This document shows, in pieces, positions 21,909 through 30,461 of a stretch of 64,000 nt of DNA (its first letter is position 1; each line of letters starts with the position of its first letter). The notes below the pieces were generated by a model. The model was not told where the DNA came from. It ran no database searches and was given only the letters and a program-made list of their open reading frames with translations. The stretch lies in the NCBI GenBank assembly GCA_963665005.2, contig CAXXTQ010000001.1, forward strand, positions 2,294,001-2,358,000, given 5' to 3'. The stretch is from G963665005 sp963665005 (lineage in GTDB: Bacteria > Bacillota > Clostridia > Christensenellales > SZUA-584). The position numbers were made by a program, and so were the translations under genes.

Positions 21909-24333
21909 GAAAAAAGCACCGGTAATAAACGAAAGCATAACGCCTATCTCTATGGGCGACGTAATGCACGATTCCATGATACCGTTCGCAGAATATGTAA
22001 TTATGGACAGGGCCCTGCCGCGTGTTGAGGACGGTTTAAAGCCTGTACAGCGCCGTATACTCTATACCATGATGGAGCTTTCTCTTTCGCCCGACAAGCC
22101 ACACAGAAAGTCGGCAAGAATTGTCGGCGATACTTTGGGTAAATACCATCCGCACGGCGACAAAGCGGTATACGACGCTATGGTGCGCATGGCACAGGAT
22201 TTTGTTATGAGAGCGCCTCTTGTCTCGGGGCACGGCAATTTCGGCAGCATGGACGGAGATTCCGCCGCCGCCATGAGATATACTGAAGCGCGCCTTTCCC
22301 CCATCGCTATGGAAATGCTCGGGCATATTCATAAAGACACGGTAGAATACAGCTTTAACTTTGACGACACTTTAAAAGAGCCGACTATGCTTCCTGCGCG
22401 TTTTCCGAACCTTTTGGTAAACGGAGCATCCGGAATAGCCGTCGGCCTTGCCACAAACATACCGCCGCACAATTTAAATGAAGTTATAGACGGCGTTATT
22501 GCACGTATAGTTAACCCCGAGCTAACTTTAAAAGAGCTTATGGCTCATATAAAAGGGCCCGATTTCCCCACCGGCGGATATATGCTTAATTTGGACGAGC
22601 TCAAATCCGCTTATGAGACAGGGCGCGGCAAAGTTATAGTACGCGCGAAAACAACTTTTGAAAAAAGCGCAAACGGAAAAACCAAAATAGTTATTACGCA
22701 GATGCCGTATCAGATAAATAAAGCGGCAATGCTCGAAAAGATACTTCGCATAACCGAGCAGAAAAAAGAAATGTTTGCAGGTATCGCAGATATACGCGAC
22801 GAATCTGACCGCACGGGCATTAGGGCGGTCATAGAAGTGCGAAAAGGGTACGACCCCGATAAAATACTCAACTGCCTTTACAAATATTCTGACATGCAGA
22901 CTACTTTTGGCATCAATATGGTTTGTATAGCCGACGGCCAGCCAAAGCAATTATCGCTTATGCAGATGATAGACCACTACATAGCTTTTCAGAAGCAGGT
23001 CGTCACCCGGCGCACAAAGTTCGATTTGGAAAGAGCAAAGGCAAGAGAGCATATTTTAAAAGGGCTTATAATTGCCGTCGAGAATATAGACGAAGTTATC
23101 CGTATAATAAAAGGCTCGTCTTCTCCTAAAGAAGCAAAGAAAAAGCTTATAGCCAGATTTTCTCTTTCCGATATACAGGCGCAGGCAATACTCGATATGC
23201 GGCTTGGAAGGCTTACCGCTCTAGAGATAGAATCGCTGCAAAGCGAATACGCTTTTATACTCGAAACCATAGCGAGGCTCGAGGCGATTCTTGCTTCCGA
23301 ACGCAAGCTTCTTAAAATAATAGTTTTGGAATTAACCGAAATAAAGAATAAATACGGCGACAGCCGAAGAACGGGAATATTAAAATCTAACCACGAGATA
23401 GAAATCAACCATGAAGAATATAAAACTGTGGAAGAATGCGTTATTCTTCTTACCCAGAACGATTTTTTGAAGCGTGTAAATCAAAAATCTTACCAAAAAT
23501 CGGCAGGCTCTGCGGCGGACGGCGAAGCGGTAAAATGCGTTTTGCAGTCGGCTACAGATAAGCGCATACAAATATTTACCAATATAGGCAATCTTTATAC
23601 ACTCCAGACAACGGATATTGCCGAATGCAAGCTCCGCGACAAAGGAAAGCCGCTTACAGCAATACTCGCCGGAATAAACGCGAACGAACAAATCATAGGC
23701 ATTTTTGCCATAGACGATTATTCGCAAGGGCATTTGGTCTTCTCCACTAAAAATGGCCTTATAAAAAGAACTGAGCTTAGTGAATACGACGTACGCAAGA
23801 AAAAAATCGCCGCATGCGGGCTGGTCAGCGGCGATAGCTTAGTATCTGTCAATTTAATTGAGCAGGACCGCGACTGGATGGCGCTTACACGCCACGGCAT
23901 GGCGATACGCTTTTCGACTTCGGATATATCGAGCATGGGAAGGTCTGCCAAAGGCGTAAAAAGTATAAAGCTTGAACAAAACGACGCTATAGTTTTATCT
24001 TCGCCAATAGGCGGCGACGATGACATATTGATGTTTACAGACCAAGGCTACGCGAAGCTTACAAAAGTCAGTAATTTCGAAACTCAGCGAAGAGGCGGAA
24101 AAGGAATAAGAGCGATACCGTTTATGAAAAACGGCTCAACAGGCGCATATGTTGCCGCTGCGCTTTGCATAACAGAGCCTTGCGCGGTTGTCGCAGTTTT
24201 AAAATCGGGGCAAAGCTTCGACCTTGCTTCGAACCAGTTTAAGCGCACCGCACGCACTTCTAAAGGAAGCCCGGCGGTGCTTGCCGTGCTCGGAGACAAA
24301 GTCATCTCGGCTTATAAATCATTTCTTTCTTAG
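21901..24333 (+). CDS. Type IIA topoisomerase, DNA-cleaving subunit (ParC/GyrA family) with a GyrA-box
   Basis: 810 residues. Winged-helix cleavage domain with DRALPRVEDGLKPVQRRILYTM, the GDTLGKYHPHGDKAVYDAMV quinolone-region segment, and catalytic tyrosine in AAMRYTEARLS; GLATNIPPHN tower region; then a beta-pinwheel C-terminal domain. Within blade region, QRRGGKG (24085-24105) matches the GyrA-box needed by gyrase to wrap DNA and supercoil; topoisomerase IV ParC normally lacks it. I therefore leave the symbol open between gyrA and parC. Start ATG overlaps the end of the upstream gene by 8 nt and is preceded by GGAGG. Confidence 0.92.
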   Translation: MPKKKAPVINESITPISMGDVMHDSMIPFAEYVIMDRALPRVEDGLKPVQRRILYTMMELSLSPDKPHRKSARIVGDTLGKYHPHGDKAVYDAMVRMAQDFVMRAPLVSGHGNFGSMDGDSAAAMRYTEARLSPIAMEMLGHIHKDTVEYSFNFDDTLKEPTMLPARFPNLLVNGASGIAVGLATNIPPHNLNEVIDGVIARIVNPELTLKELMAHIKGPDFPTGGYMLNLDELKSAYETGRGKVIVRAKTTFEKSANGKTKIVITQMPYQINKAAMLEKILRITEQKKEMFAGIADIRDESDRTGIRAVIEVRKGYDPDKILNCLYKYSDMQTTFGINMVCIADGQPKQLSLMQMIDHYIAFQKQVVTRRTKFDLERAKAREHILKGLIIAVENIDEVIRIIKGSSSPKEAKKKLIARFSLSDIQAQAILDMRLGRLTALEIESLQSEYAFILETIARLEAILASERKLLKIIVLELTEIKNKYGDSRRTGILKSNHEIEINHEEYKTVEECVILLTQNDFLKRVNQKSYQKSAGSAADGEAVKCVLQSATDKRIQIFTNIGNLYTLQTTDIAECKLRDKGKPLTAILAGINANEQIIGIFAIDDYSQGHLVFSTKNGLIKRTELSEYDVRKKKIAACGLVSGDSLVSVNLIEQDRDWMALTRHGMAIRFSTSDISSMGRSAKGVKSIKLEQNDAIVLSSPIGGDDDILMFTDQGYAKLTKVSNFETQRRGGKGIRAIPFMKNGSTGAYVAAALCITEPCAVVAVLKSGQSFDLASNQFKRTARTSKGSPAVLAVLGDKVISAYKSFLS

Positions 24334-24397
24334 AAAAAAATCTAAAGCCACTGCGAATGAGCAAAACAAACTAAGAATGCTGCGACATTGGTCAAAA

Positions 24398-24423
24398 AAA
24401 GCCGCATAAATGCGGCTTTTATG
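24398..24423. terminator. Bidirectional terminator between the topoisomerase and carboxypeptidase genes
   Basis: AAAAGCCGCA-TAAA-TGCGGCTTTT with A-tract on one side and T-tract on the other, between convergent genes. Confidence 0.9.
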
Positions 24424-25842
24424 TTATCTTTTTATTCTGTAACTGTAGTGCGGCTTTCTGCCTTTAAAGCGTTTTCTTTTTCTTCTATTAACAGTTACAA
24501 GGCGTATCACAAGAAAAATAATAAGCGCTCCGGGCAAAAGCAGCCACCACCATATACCGGCGTTATCCTTTTGAGTAAGCGCCTCATTTAAATCTGCGGG
24601 AGGCATTGTTACCACAGCCGTTCCGCCGCTGGCGTTCGGGTCTGTTCCTGTCTCATAAATATCTCTTGAAGCAACCAGGTTTCCCGAATAAATCTCAGCT
24701 CCCGTTTCCTTGCTCTTGTAAGTTACCGTGCCTAGTATATCGCCTTCCATAATAGGCGCCTGAAGCGGCACAGGAACATTATATTCTTCTACCGTCTCTA
24801 TACTGTCCGTGCCGTCTTGTATATTCTTTAGTATGTCTTTTTCTATAGTTGTATATCTTCCCGTGGTCACGGGCGTCTGAAACTCTATAAGGCCGTCTCC
24901 TGCGTCGCTTTCAGAGTAATTCTCTACCTGCGCCTGTATAGGGTTCACCATATCTAGAAACGACTGCATATCCACCGTCGCAAAATTATCGAACCCAAAC
25001 TCAAAAAGATCTTCCGCGAGCGGCCATCTGTCGCTGCCTTCTTCTGTGGCATCGCCGAATACCAAACAAATAAGATCCATACCATCTTTTGACGCCGTTG
25101 CTACGAGGCACTTATCCGCTTCGGGAGTAGACCCTGTTTTAACGCCCGTTGCGTATCTGTAATAATCCGAGTCATCGCTGAGCATGAGATGGTTAGTGCT
25201 TTGTAAAGTCATCTCTTTGTTTTTGTTGGTCTTCGGCATAGTGTATTCCGATTTGCCAACGATCTCCATAAATTGTTTGTTTTTGAACGCATAAAGCATG
25301 AGCTTGCTCATATCAGAAACCGTAACAAAATGCCCGTCTGTATCTTTACCGTGTACGCTGTGAAATTCGCTTGAATCCATTCCTATAGATTTTGCTTTGG
25401 AATTCATCATTCCAATAAAATCTTCTACCGAGTCGGCTATATGTTCGGCAGCAGCTACAGCGGCATCGTTACCCGATACCATCATCATACCGCCGAGTAA
25501 ATCTTTCATAAGAACCTTTTCGCCTTCTACGAGGCCGATATATGACGACCCTTCGCGAACTTCACTTGCGGCATTGCGGCTTACTAAAACTTCTTCATCG
25601 GGGCCGGAATTTTCGAGCGCGACAAGACAAGTAAGAATCTTCGTCGTGCTTGCCGGCCTTATCTTCTCGTCTTTATTCTTTTCATATAATATACTACCTG
25701 TTTTGGCGTCCAGCAGCATTACCGCGTTAGGATTGACTGTGCCGGTATACTTTGTGCTATAGCCCGTTTCAGCAAATGCCGTACCCATAAACAGTACAAA
25801 TACTGTAAAAAACCCCAAACAAATAGATGTAATTCTCTTCAA
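24424..25842 (-). CDS. D-alanyl-D-alanine carboxypeptidase (DacF/PBP5 family), copy 1
   Basis: 472 residues. Signal peptide (1-24), then a peptidase S11 domain with the three penicillin-binding motifs: S65-T-T-K68 (RPASTTK), SGN (VSGNDAA) and KTG (GVKTGSTP). A beta-sandwich C-terminal domain follows, then a single membrane helix with a very basic tail (WWLLLPGALIIFLVIRLVTVNRRKRKR), so it is held by a transmembrane segment rather than an amphipathic helix. It trims the terminal D-Ala of peptidoglycan stem peptides; DacF-type copies act during sporulation. A paralogue lies 166 bp upstream on the same strand. Confidence 0.93.
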   Translation of the reverse strand: MKRITSICLGFFTVFVLFMGTAFAETGYSTKYTGTVNPNAVMLLDAKTGSILYEKNKDEKIRPASTTKILTCLVALENSGPDEEVLVSRNAASEVREGSSYIGLVEGEKVLMKDLLGGMMMVSGNDAAVAAAEHIADSVEDFIGMMNSKAKSIGMDSSEFHSVHGKDTDGHFVTVSDMSKLMLYAFKNKQFMEIVGKSEYTMPKTNKNKEMTLQSTNHLMLSDDSDYYRYATGVKTGSTPEADKCLVATASKDGMDLICLVFGDATEEGSDRWPLAEDLFEFGFDNFATVDMQSFLDMVNPIQAQVENYSESDAGDGLIEFQTPVTTGRYTTIEKDILKNIQDGTDSIETVEEYNVPVPLQAPIMEGDILGTVTYKSKETGAEIYSGNLVASRDIYETGTDPNASGGTAVVTMPPADLNEALTQKDNAGIWWWLLLPGALIIFLVIRLVTVNRRKRKRFKGRKPHYSYRIKR

Positions 25843-26008
25843 ATCTATACATCCTCTCTGAATACCCTAATATATGTCTTAAAAAAAGATTATAGCTAGT
25901 ATAGCAGTTTTGTAAACCTTTGTACATAGTTTGAAAGCATTTTTTCGACAAAACAAAGCAAAATAGGAATGTCCGAAAATTTGTTCTTTGCTCTTTATAT
26001 GCCTTTTA

Positions 26009-27370
26009 TTATCTTCTGCGTCCCTTTATAAGCGAAACGATAAGAAAAATTATTATAACGAGCAGCAAAACCGCAATCGTTATCCAAAGCCAGGCCAATC
26101 CTACAATGCCCGTTTTTGCGCCCGTATCGCCCGCCTGCCCGCCGTCTGCTGCCTGATTTTTGCCGTTGTCGAATGATAACTGTCCCTGCCCTAATACGTC
26201 ACGCCCGGCAATAAGCTCTGCCTCAAAGGCGATATCTCCCGTTGTGCTGCTTTTATATGTAATTGTACCTACTGCTTCCCCTATTGCTATGGGTACACTT
26301 AGAACATCGCCGTTGTAAAACTTTATAGTGCTTTCTATCCCCGCGCCGCCCTGCAGAATTTCTTTTGCAGCGCTTTTATCCATAGTTATAAATCCGCTGC
26401 CTGTATTGTTTATTTTCAGCTCGAGCATTCCGTCATCATCCGAAGCGCATTCTTGCACCTGCACGCTTTGGGGCGGCATGTTATCTATTATCTGCTGAAT
26501 ACTTACCGTTTTATAATTCTCAAATCCGTATTCAAAAAGGCTTTTTGCCAGCGGCCAGCGCTCAGTACCGTCTTTTGTCTCGTCTCCGTATATGAGGCAG
26601 ATAAGCTGCGTCCCTTCTTTTTTAGCAGAGCTTACAAGGCACCGAAAAGCTTTTGGCGTCGAGCCCGTCTTTATACCGTTCGCATATTCATAGTAAGCGC
26701 CGTCTACAGCTTCCTCGTCGTTGCGAAGAAGCATGTTTGTATTATATACCGTTCTCGCGATATTCTTATTGGTTTCGGGCATATCATATGACGCGGTCGA
26801 TACTATATCCATGAACTGTTCATTCTTTGCGGCATATAACGCGAGCTTGCTCATGTCTCTTGCCGTTACGTAATGCTCATCTTCGTCTGTGCCGTGAGCA
26901 TTGACAAAATGAGAATTGTCCATTCCAAGCTCAGATGCTTTTTCATTCATCATTGCGGCGAAGCCTTCTTCAGACCCGCCTATATGCACGGCTATTGCCG
27001 CCGCCGCATCATTGCCCGAAACAAGCATAAATCCGTACAAAAGGTCTTTCATTTTAATCTCTTCGCCGTTTTTTGTTTCTAATAAAGAGTAACCCGAGCC
27101 CGTCCAGTCTCCCTCGGGCCCTATCTTTACAACTTCGTCCATAGAAGATTTTTCAAGAGCAAGTATGCACGTCATAATCTTTGTTGTGCTTGCCGGGCGG
27201 ATTTGTTCGTCCGCGTTTTTCTGGAATAGCACTTCTCCGGTTGCGGAATCTATCAGCATAACCGCATTTGATTCTATAGAACCGTCATACGGCGGAGCGG
27301 CAAAGGCAGATCCTATAAAAAAAATCATGAAAATAATTAATGTCAAACAAAAAGCTGCTGTTTTTTTCAA
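26009..27370 (-). CDS. D-alanyl-D-alanine carboxypeptidase (DacF/PBP5 family), copy 2
   Basis: 453 residues using the TTG at 27370, which has AAGGGG at 8 nt and gives a normal signal peptide (KKTAAFCLTLIIFMIFFIGSAFA); a longer in-frame start at 27529 would add an unlikely 53-residue leader. Motifs: RPASTTKIM, VSGNDAA, GIKTGSTP. C-terminal beta domain, then a membrane helix (LAWLWITIAVLLLVIIIFLIVSLI) and GRRR. Same domain plan as copy 1, so this is a tandem duplication; sequence divergence between them suggests it is old and that the two may be used in different stages, for example growth and sporulation. Confidence 0.92.
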   Translation of the reverse strand: MKKTAAFCLTLIIFMIFFIGSAFAAPPYDGSIESNAVMLIDSATGEVLFQKNADEQIRPASTTKIMTCILALEKSSMDEVVKIGPEGDWTGSGYSLLETKNGEEIKMKDLLYGFMLVSGNDAAAAIAVHIGGSEEGFAAMMNEKASELGMDNSHFVNAHGTDEDEHYVTARDMSKLALYAAKNEQFMDIVSTASYDMPETNKNIARTVYNTNMLLRNDEEAVDGAYYEYANGIKTGSTPKAFRCLVSSAKKEGTQLICLIYGDETKDGTERWPLAKSLFEYGFENYKTVSIQQIIDNMPPQSVQVQECASDDDGMLELKINNTGSGFITMDKSAAKEILQGGAGIESTIKFYNGDVLSVPIAIGEAVGTITYKSSTTGDIAFEAELIAGRDVLGQGQLSFDNGKNQAADGGQAGDTGAKTGIVGLAWLWITIAVLLLVIIIFLIVSLIKGRRR

Positions 27371-27547
27371 ATATATATACCCCTTAAATAATCTATTTAC
27401 AATAGTATAACAGTTTTGTCGTTTTTTGTGAATTGGTAAATTCCCCGCATCCCCGCGTTCTGTAAACGCTTCGCCTCTGATTTTTATTGTTTCCAAATCG
27501 CGGCTGTACATGTATAATAAGGTTAGCATATAATCATCGGAGGTAAA

Positions 27548-28348
27548 ATGGGATACAAGTTAATTGCAATTGATTTAGACGATACTTTGTTAACGGACGA
27601 AGGAACTATTCCTCAAAGGGTAGAAAGCAGCATACAAAAAGCAAGGCAAAAGGGCGTGCATGTGGTTCTTGCCACAGGCAGGACAAAAAAAGGCGGGCAG
27701 CGTTTTTATGATTCTCTCGGGCTTGATACCTTGTTTATTACAGCAGGCGGAGCAGAGGTTTACGACGCGCAGTCTAAAAGAGTTTTTTCTTGTTTGGTAG
27801 ATTCGAGGCTCACAAAGCAAGTGATGGCATACGCATATGAAAAAGGGCTTCATCCTCAGGTTTATATTGACGGTGAGCTTGTGTATAAAGATATAAATGA
27901 ATACGCGCTTATATACGAGGGCCCTTACGGATACCCCGGCATCGTAACGCCGGATATAATGGAGATAGAACAGATCGTTACTCCAAAAGTGCTTATTGTG
28001 CTTGATGAAGATAAAGCTGTCGATATACAAGAAGATTTAAAAACGCTTTTCCCGACGCTTGCAATAGTGCGCTCTAAACCAATGTACATAGAGCTTGCCC
28101 ACCCCGATGTCAGCAAAGGCGAAGCGTTAAAATTTGTTGCGGAGTATTATAACGTGGCAAGAAATCAGATAATAGCTATAGGCGACTCACCGATAGATAT
28201 TTCCATGCTCGAGTACGCGGGGCTTGGCATTGCAGTAAGCAACGCGTATGAAGAAGTAAAAAAAGCTGCCGATATTATCTGCGCTTCTAACGAGCAGGGC
28301 GGCGTTGCGGATATAATAGATAAATATATTCTTGGAGGCAAGGCATGA
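27548..28348 (+). CDS. HAD-superfamily phosphatase, Cof type
   Basis: 266 residues. HAD motif I DLDDTLLTDEG (residues 10-20), motif II LATGRTKKG, motif III Lys in the KGEALKF segment and motif IV GDSPIDISML, with a C2-type cap in between: the Cof/YidA layout. Cytoplasmic hydrolase of sugar or other small phosphates; substrate not predictable. RBS CGGAGG is 5 nt before ATG. Its last bases overlap the hprK start by 4 nt, so the two are co-translated. Confidence 0.9.
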   Translation: MGYKLIAIDLDDTLLTDEGTIPQRVESSIQKARQKGVHVVLATGRTKKGGQRFYDSLGLDTLFITAGGAEVYDAQSKRVFSCLVDSRLTKQVMAYAYEKGLHPQVYIDGELVYKDINEYALIYEGPYGYPGIVTPDIMEIEQIVTPKVLIVLDEDKAVDIQEDLKTLFPTLAIVRSKPMYIELAHPDVSKGEALKFVAEYYNVARNQIIAIGDSPIDISMLEYAGLGIAVSNAYEEVKKAADIICASNEQGGVADIIDKYILGGKA

Positions 28349-29298
28349 AAACTCGATTAAGCATTGATCAGCTCGCAAAAGATTTAAAATTAAGCATATT
28401 ATATAAAGGCGATGTTGAAGAGATAGAAATCAATACTTCCGACCTAAACCGTCCGGGGCTTCAGATGGCAGGGTTTTTTGAATATTTCGCGATAAACCGT
28501 ATTCAGCTTTTCGGTATGGTAGAAATGACGTACCTGCAAAACCTTGACCCGGAACTAAAAAAGAGCAGGCTCGAAAAATATTTTGCCAGCAATATGCCTT
28601 GCGTGCTTATAGGGCGTAACCTTACCCCTCCCGATGAAATGGTCAAAGCGGCACAAAAATATAATACTCCTATACTCATGTCCGGGCTTACCACTACAAA
28701 ACTCAGCCATAAAACGACCGTTTATTTAGATAAAGTTCTGGCGCCTAGTATTTCGCGGCATGCCGGATTGATGGATATATACGGCGTAGGTATACTTTTA
28801 ATGGGAGATTCTGGCGTAGGCAAAAGTGAGACCGCGCTAGAGCTCGTTAAAAGAGGGCACAGGCTCGTTGCCGACGATGTGGTAGAAATAAATAAGCTTG
28901 CCGATAACCAGCTTATAGGAAAGTCTCCCGAGATAATACGGCACATGATGGAGATCCGCGGGCTTGGTATTATAGATGTGCGCACTCTTTACGGCATAGG
29001 CGCGGTCATGATAGAAAAATCTATAGAGCTTGCCGTAAACTTAGAGCTCGGCGATCTTTCTAACATAGACAGGCTCGGTCTGTCGACAGAATATTTAACT
29101 TTGCTCGGAGTAAAAATACCCACTATCACCATTCCGGTAAGGCCGGGCAGAAACTTAGCGATAATAATAGAAGTTGCAGCAATGAACTTCAGGCTTAAAA
29201 GCATGGGCCATATTACCGCCGAACAGCTTGACAGCAAACTTCTTGAGATAATCGCGCCGGGCGAATTGGATAAAAATAAGCAAAGCGATAAAAAGTAA
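28345..29298 (+). CDS. hprK: HPr kinase/phosphorylase
   Basis: 317 residues. N-terminal domain (1-130), then the kinase domain with P-loop GDSGVGKSETALELVKRGH (about 153-171), catalytic DDVVE, and the HprK signature MEIRGLGIIDVRTLYG. It phosphorylates HPr on a serine to control carbon catabolite repression in Firmicutes and also reverses this. Overlaps the HAD gene by 4 nt (ATGA). In many relatives it is followed by lgt; here an orphan solute-binding protein follows after 46 bp. Confidence 0.96.
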   Translation: MKTRLSIDQLAKDLKLSILYKGDVEEIEINTSDLNRPGLQMAGFFEYFAINRIQLFGMVEMTYLQNLDPELKKSRLEKYFASNMPCVLIGRNLTPPDEMVKAAQKYNTPILMSGLTTTKLSHKTTVYLDKVLAPSISRHAGLMDIYGVGILLMGDSGVGKSETALELVKRGHRLVADDVVEINKLADNQLIGKSPEIIRHMMEIRGLGIIDVRTLYGIGAVMIEKSIELAVNLELGDLSNIDRLGLSTEYLTLLGVKIPTITIPVRPGRNLAIIIEVAAMNFRLKSMGHITAEQLDSKLLEIIAPGELDKNKQSDKK

Positions 29299-29344
29299 TT
29301 ATTGCATAACAAGCAAAGTATAAATAAGTAAAAGGGGGCTGTTT

Positions 29345-30445
29345 ATGAAAGCTAAACCTTATGCTTATTTTTTATGCGCAATAACGCTTATTCTTATAGC
29401 ATTATCACCCGTTTTTATATTATCGTATTATGAAACTATGCCCGAAAACGAATCGTATAAGGGAATATTAACGCTGTGGCATATCACAGGCTGGCGCACG
29501 GGCGGCTCTTCGGGAGTTTCCTTTCTTAAAAAACGCGCCTCGGAATTTGAATCTGTTAATCCGCACGTTTTTATAAGAACGGTAAGCATGACGGCAGCTG
29601 AGGCAAACGAAGCTGTAAGCTGCGGCGAGATTCCCGATATCGTTTCTTATCCGTACGGCTATGAAATATCTTTCCCCTTGTCTTTTCTGCCGCAAAAAGA
29701 TTTTGCTGTAAATCCGCTAAGCACCGCATATCCTTACATGCGCGGCGGCTATTGTATGCTTATTAATACAGATATGCTGTCTGAACAGGCTGCCGAGGTT
29801 TCAGAAGGCTGGGGTTTGCGCCCCGACGAACTGCTCACAGCTGCGCAGTTCGGCTTATGTTTTGACTCTGAAAAAGGCTATACTTCTCTTCCTTCGGTCA
29901 TGTTGCATGAATACCCGGAGGCAAAACGTCCGAACATTTCTACCTGGGGCGAAGGCGACGTGCCCGACGCCGCTCTTGGTTTGCCTGTAACTTCGTATAC
30001 CGACGGTTTGACAGCTTTCTGCGAAGAAAAGGCATGTATACTCATAGCATCGCAAAGACAGCTCTTTGAAGCTCAGGCATTGTACGAACAGAACGAAGCA
30101 CCCTCTTTTTCAGCATACGCGGTAAGCGGCTATACAGATATGGCGCAGATGATAAGCGCGGCAGAATCTGAAGATGAACTAAAGAAAAAAATGTGCATAT
30201 CTTTTACCGAATTTCTGGTAAGCGAAAGCGCGCAAAAAAAGCTTTACGCACTCGGCGTCTTTCCCGTACTGCCGGATATAAAGATTTATCAGGATGACGA
30301 GTGCCGATACGCCATTTATGAATTGTTATGTAAAAAAAACAGGCTGCTTTTTCCGCAGTATACAAATGAACTGGATGAATTATCAAAAAAGGCTTACAGC
30401 GGTGACGCCAAAGCCTTAAGAGAAATTCGCAGATTATTGCAATAA
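29345..30445 (+). CDS. Membrane-tethered extracellular solute-binding-like protein
   Basis: 366 residues. One N-terminal hydrophobic segment (about 7-28) without a lipobox cysteine, so it is probably anchored by an uncleaved signal. The rest follows family 1 sugar-binding proteins: LTLWHITGWRTGG opening, FLKKRASEFESVNPHVFIRTVSMTAAE, and a late segment FLVSESAQKKLYALGVFPVL typical of the C-terminal hinge. No permease or ATPase nearby. Position behind hprK suggests a link to carbon sensing, but this is inference. RBS AAAGGGGG precedes ATG. Confidence 0.72.
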   Translation: MKAKPYAYFLCAITLILIALSPVFILSYYETMPENESYKGILTLWHITGWRTGGSSGVSFLKKRASEFESVNPHVFIRTVSMTAAEANEAVSCGEIPDIVSYPYGYEISFPLSFLPQKDFAVNPLSTAYPYMRGGYCMLINTDMLSEQAAEVSEGWGLRPDELLTAAQFGLCFDSEKGYTSLPSVMLHEYPEAKRPNISTWGEGDVPDAALGLPVTSYTDGLTAFCEEKACILIASQRQLFEAQALYEQNEAPSFSAYAVSGYTDMAQMISAAESEDELKKKMCISFTEFLVSESAQKKLYALGVFPVLPDIKIYQDDECRYAIYELLCKKNRLLFPQYTNELDELSKKAYSGDAKALREIRRLLQ

Positions 30446-30461
30446 TTTTTATATCATTAAG

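Noticed and set aside
24424..27370. Assembly duplication as the cause of the two D,D-carboxypeptidase genes
   Set aside because: The two proteins share motifs and layout but differ at most other residues, so this is a true old duplication.
27371..27529. Longer N-terminus for the second D,D-carboxypeptidase
   Set aside because: It would put 53 charged residues before a normal signal peptide; the TTG at 27370 has a good ribosome site.
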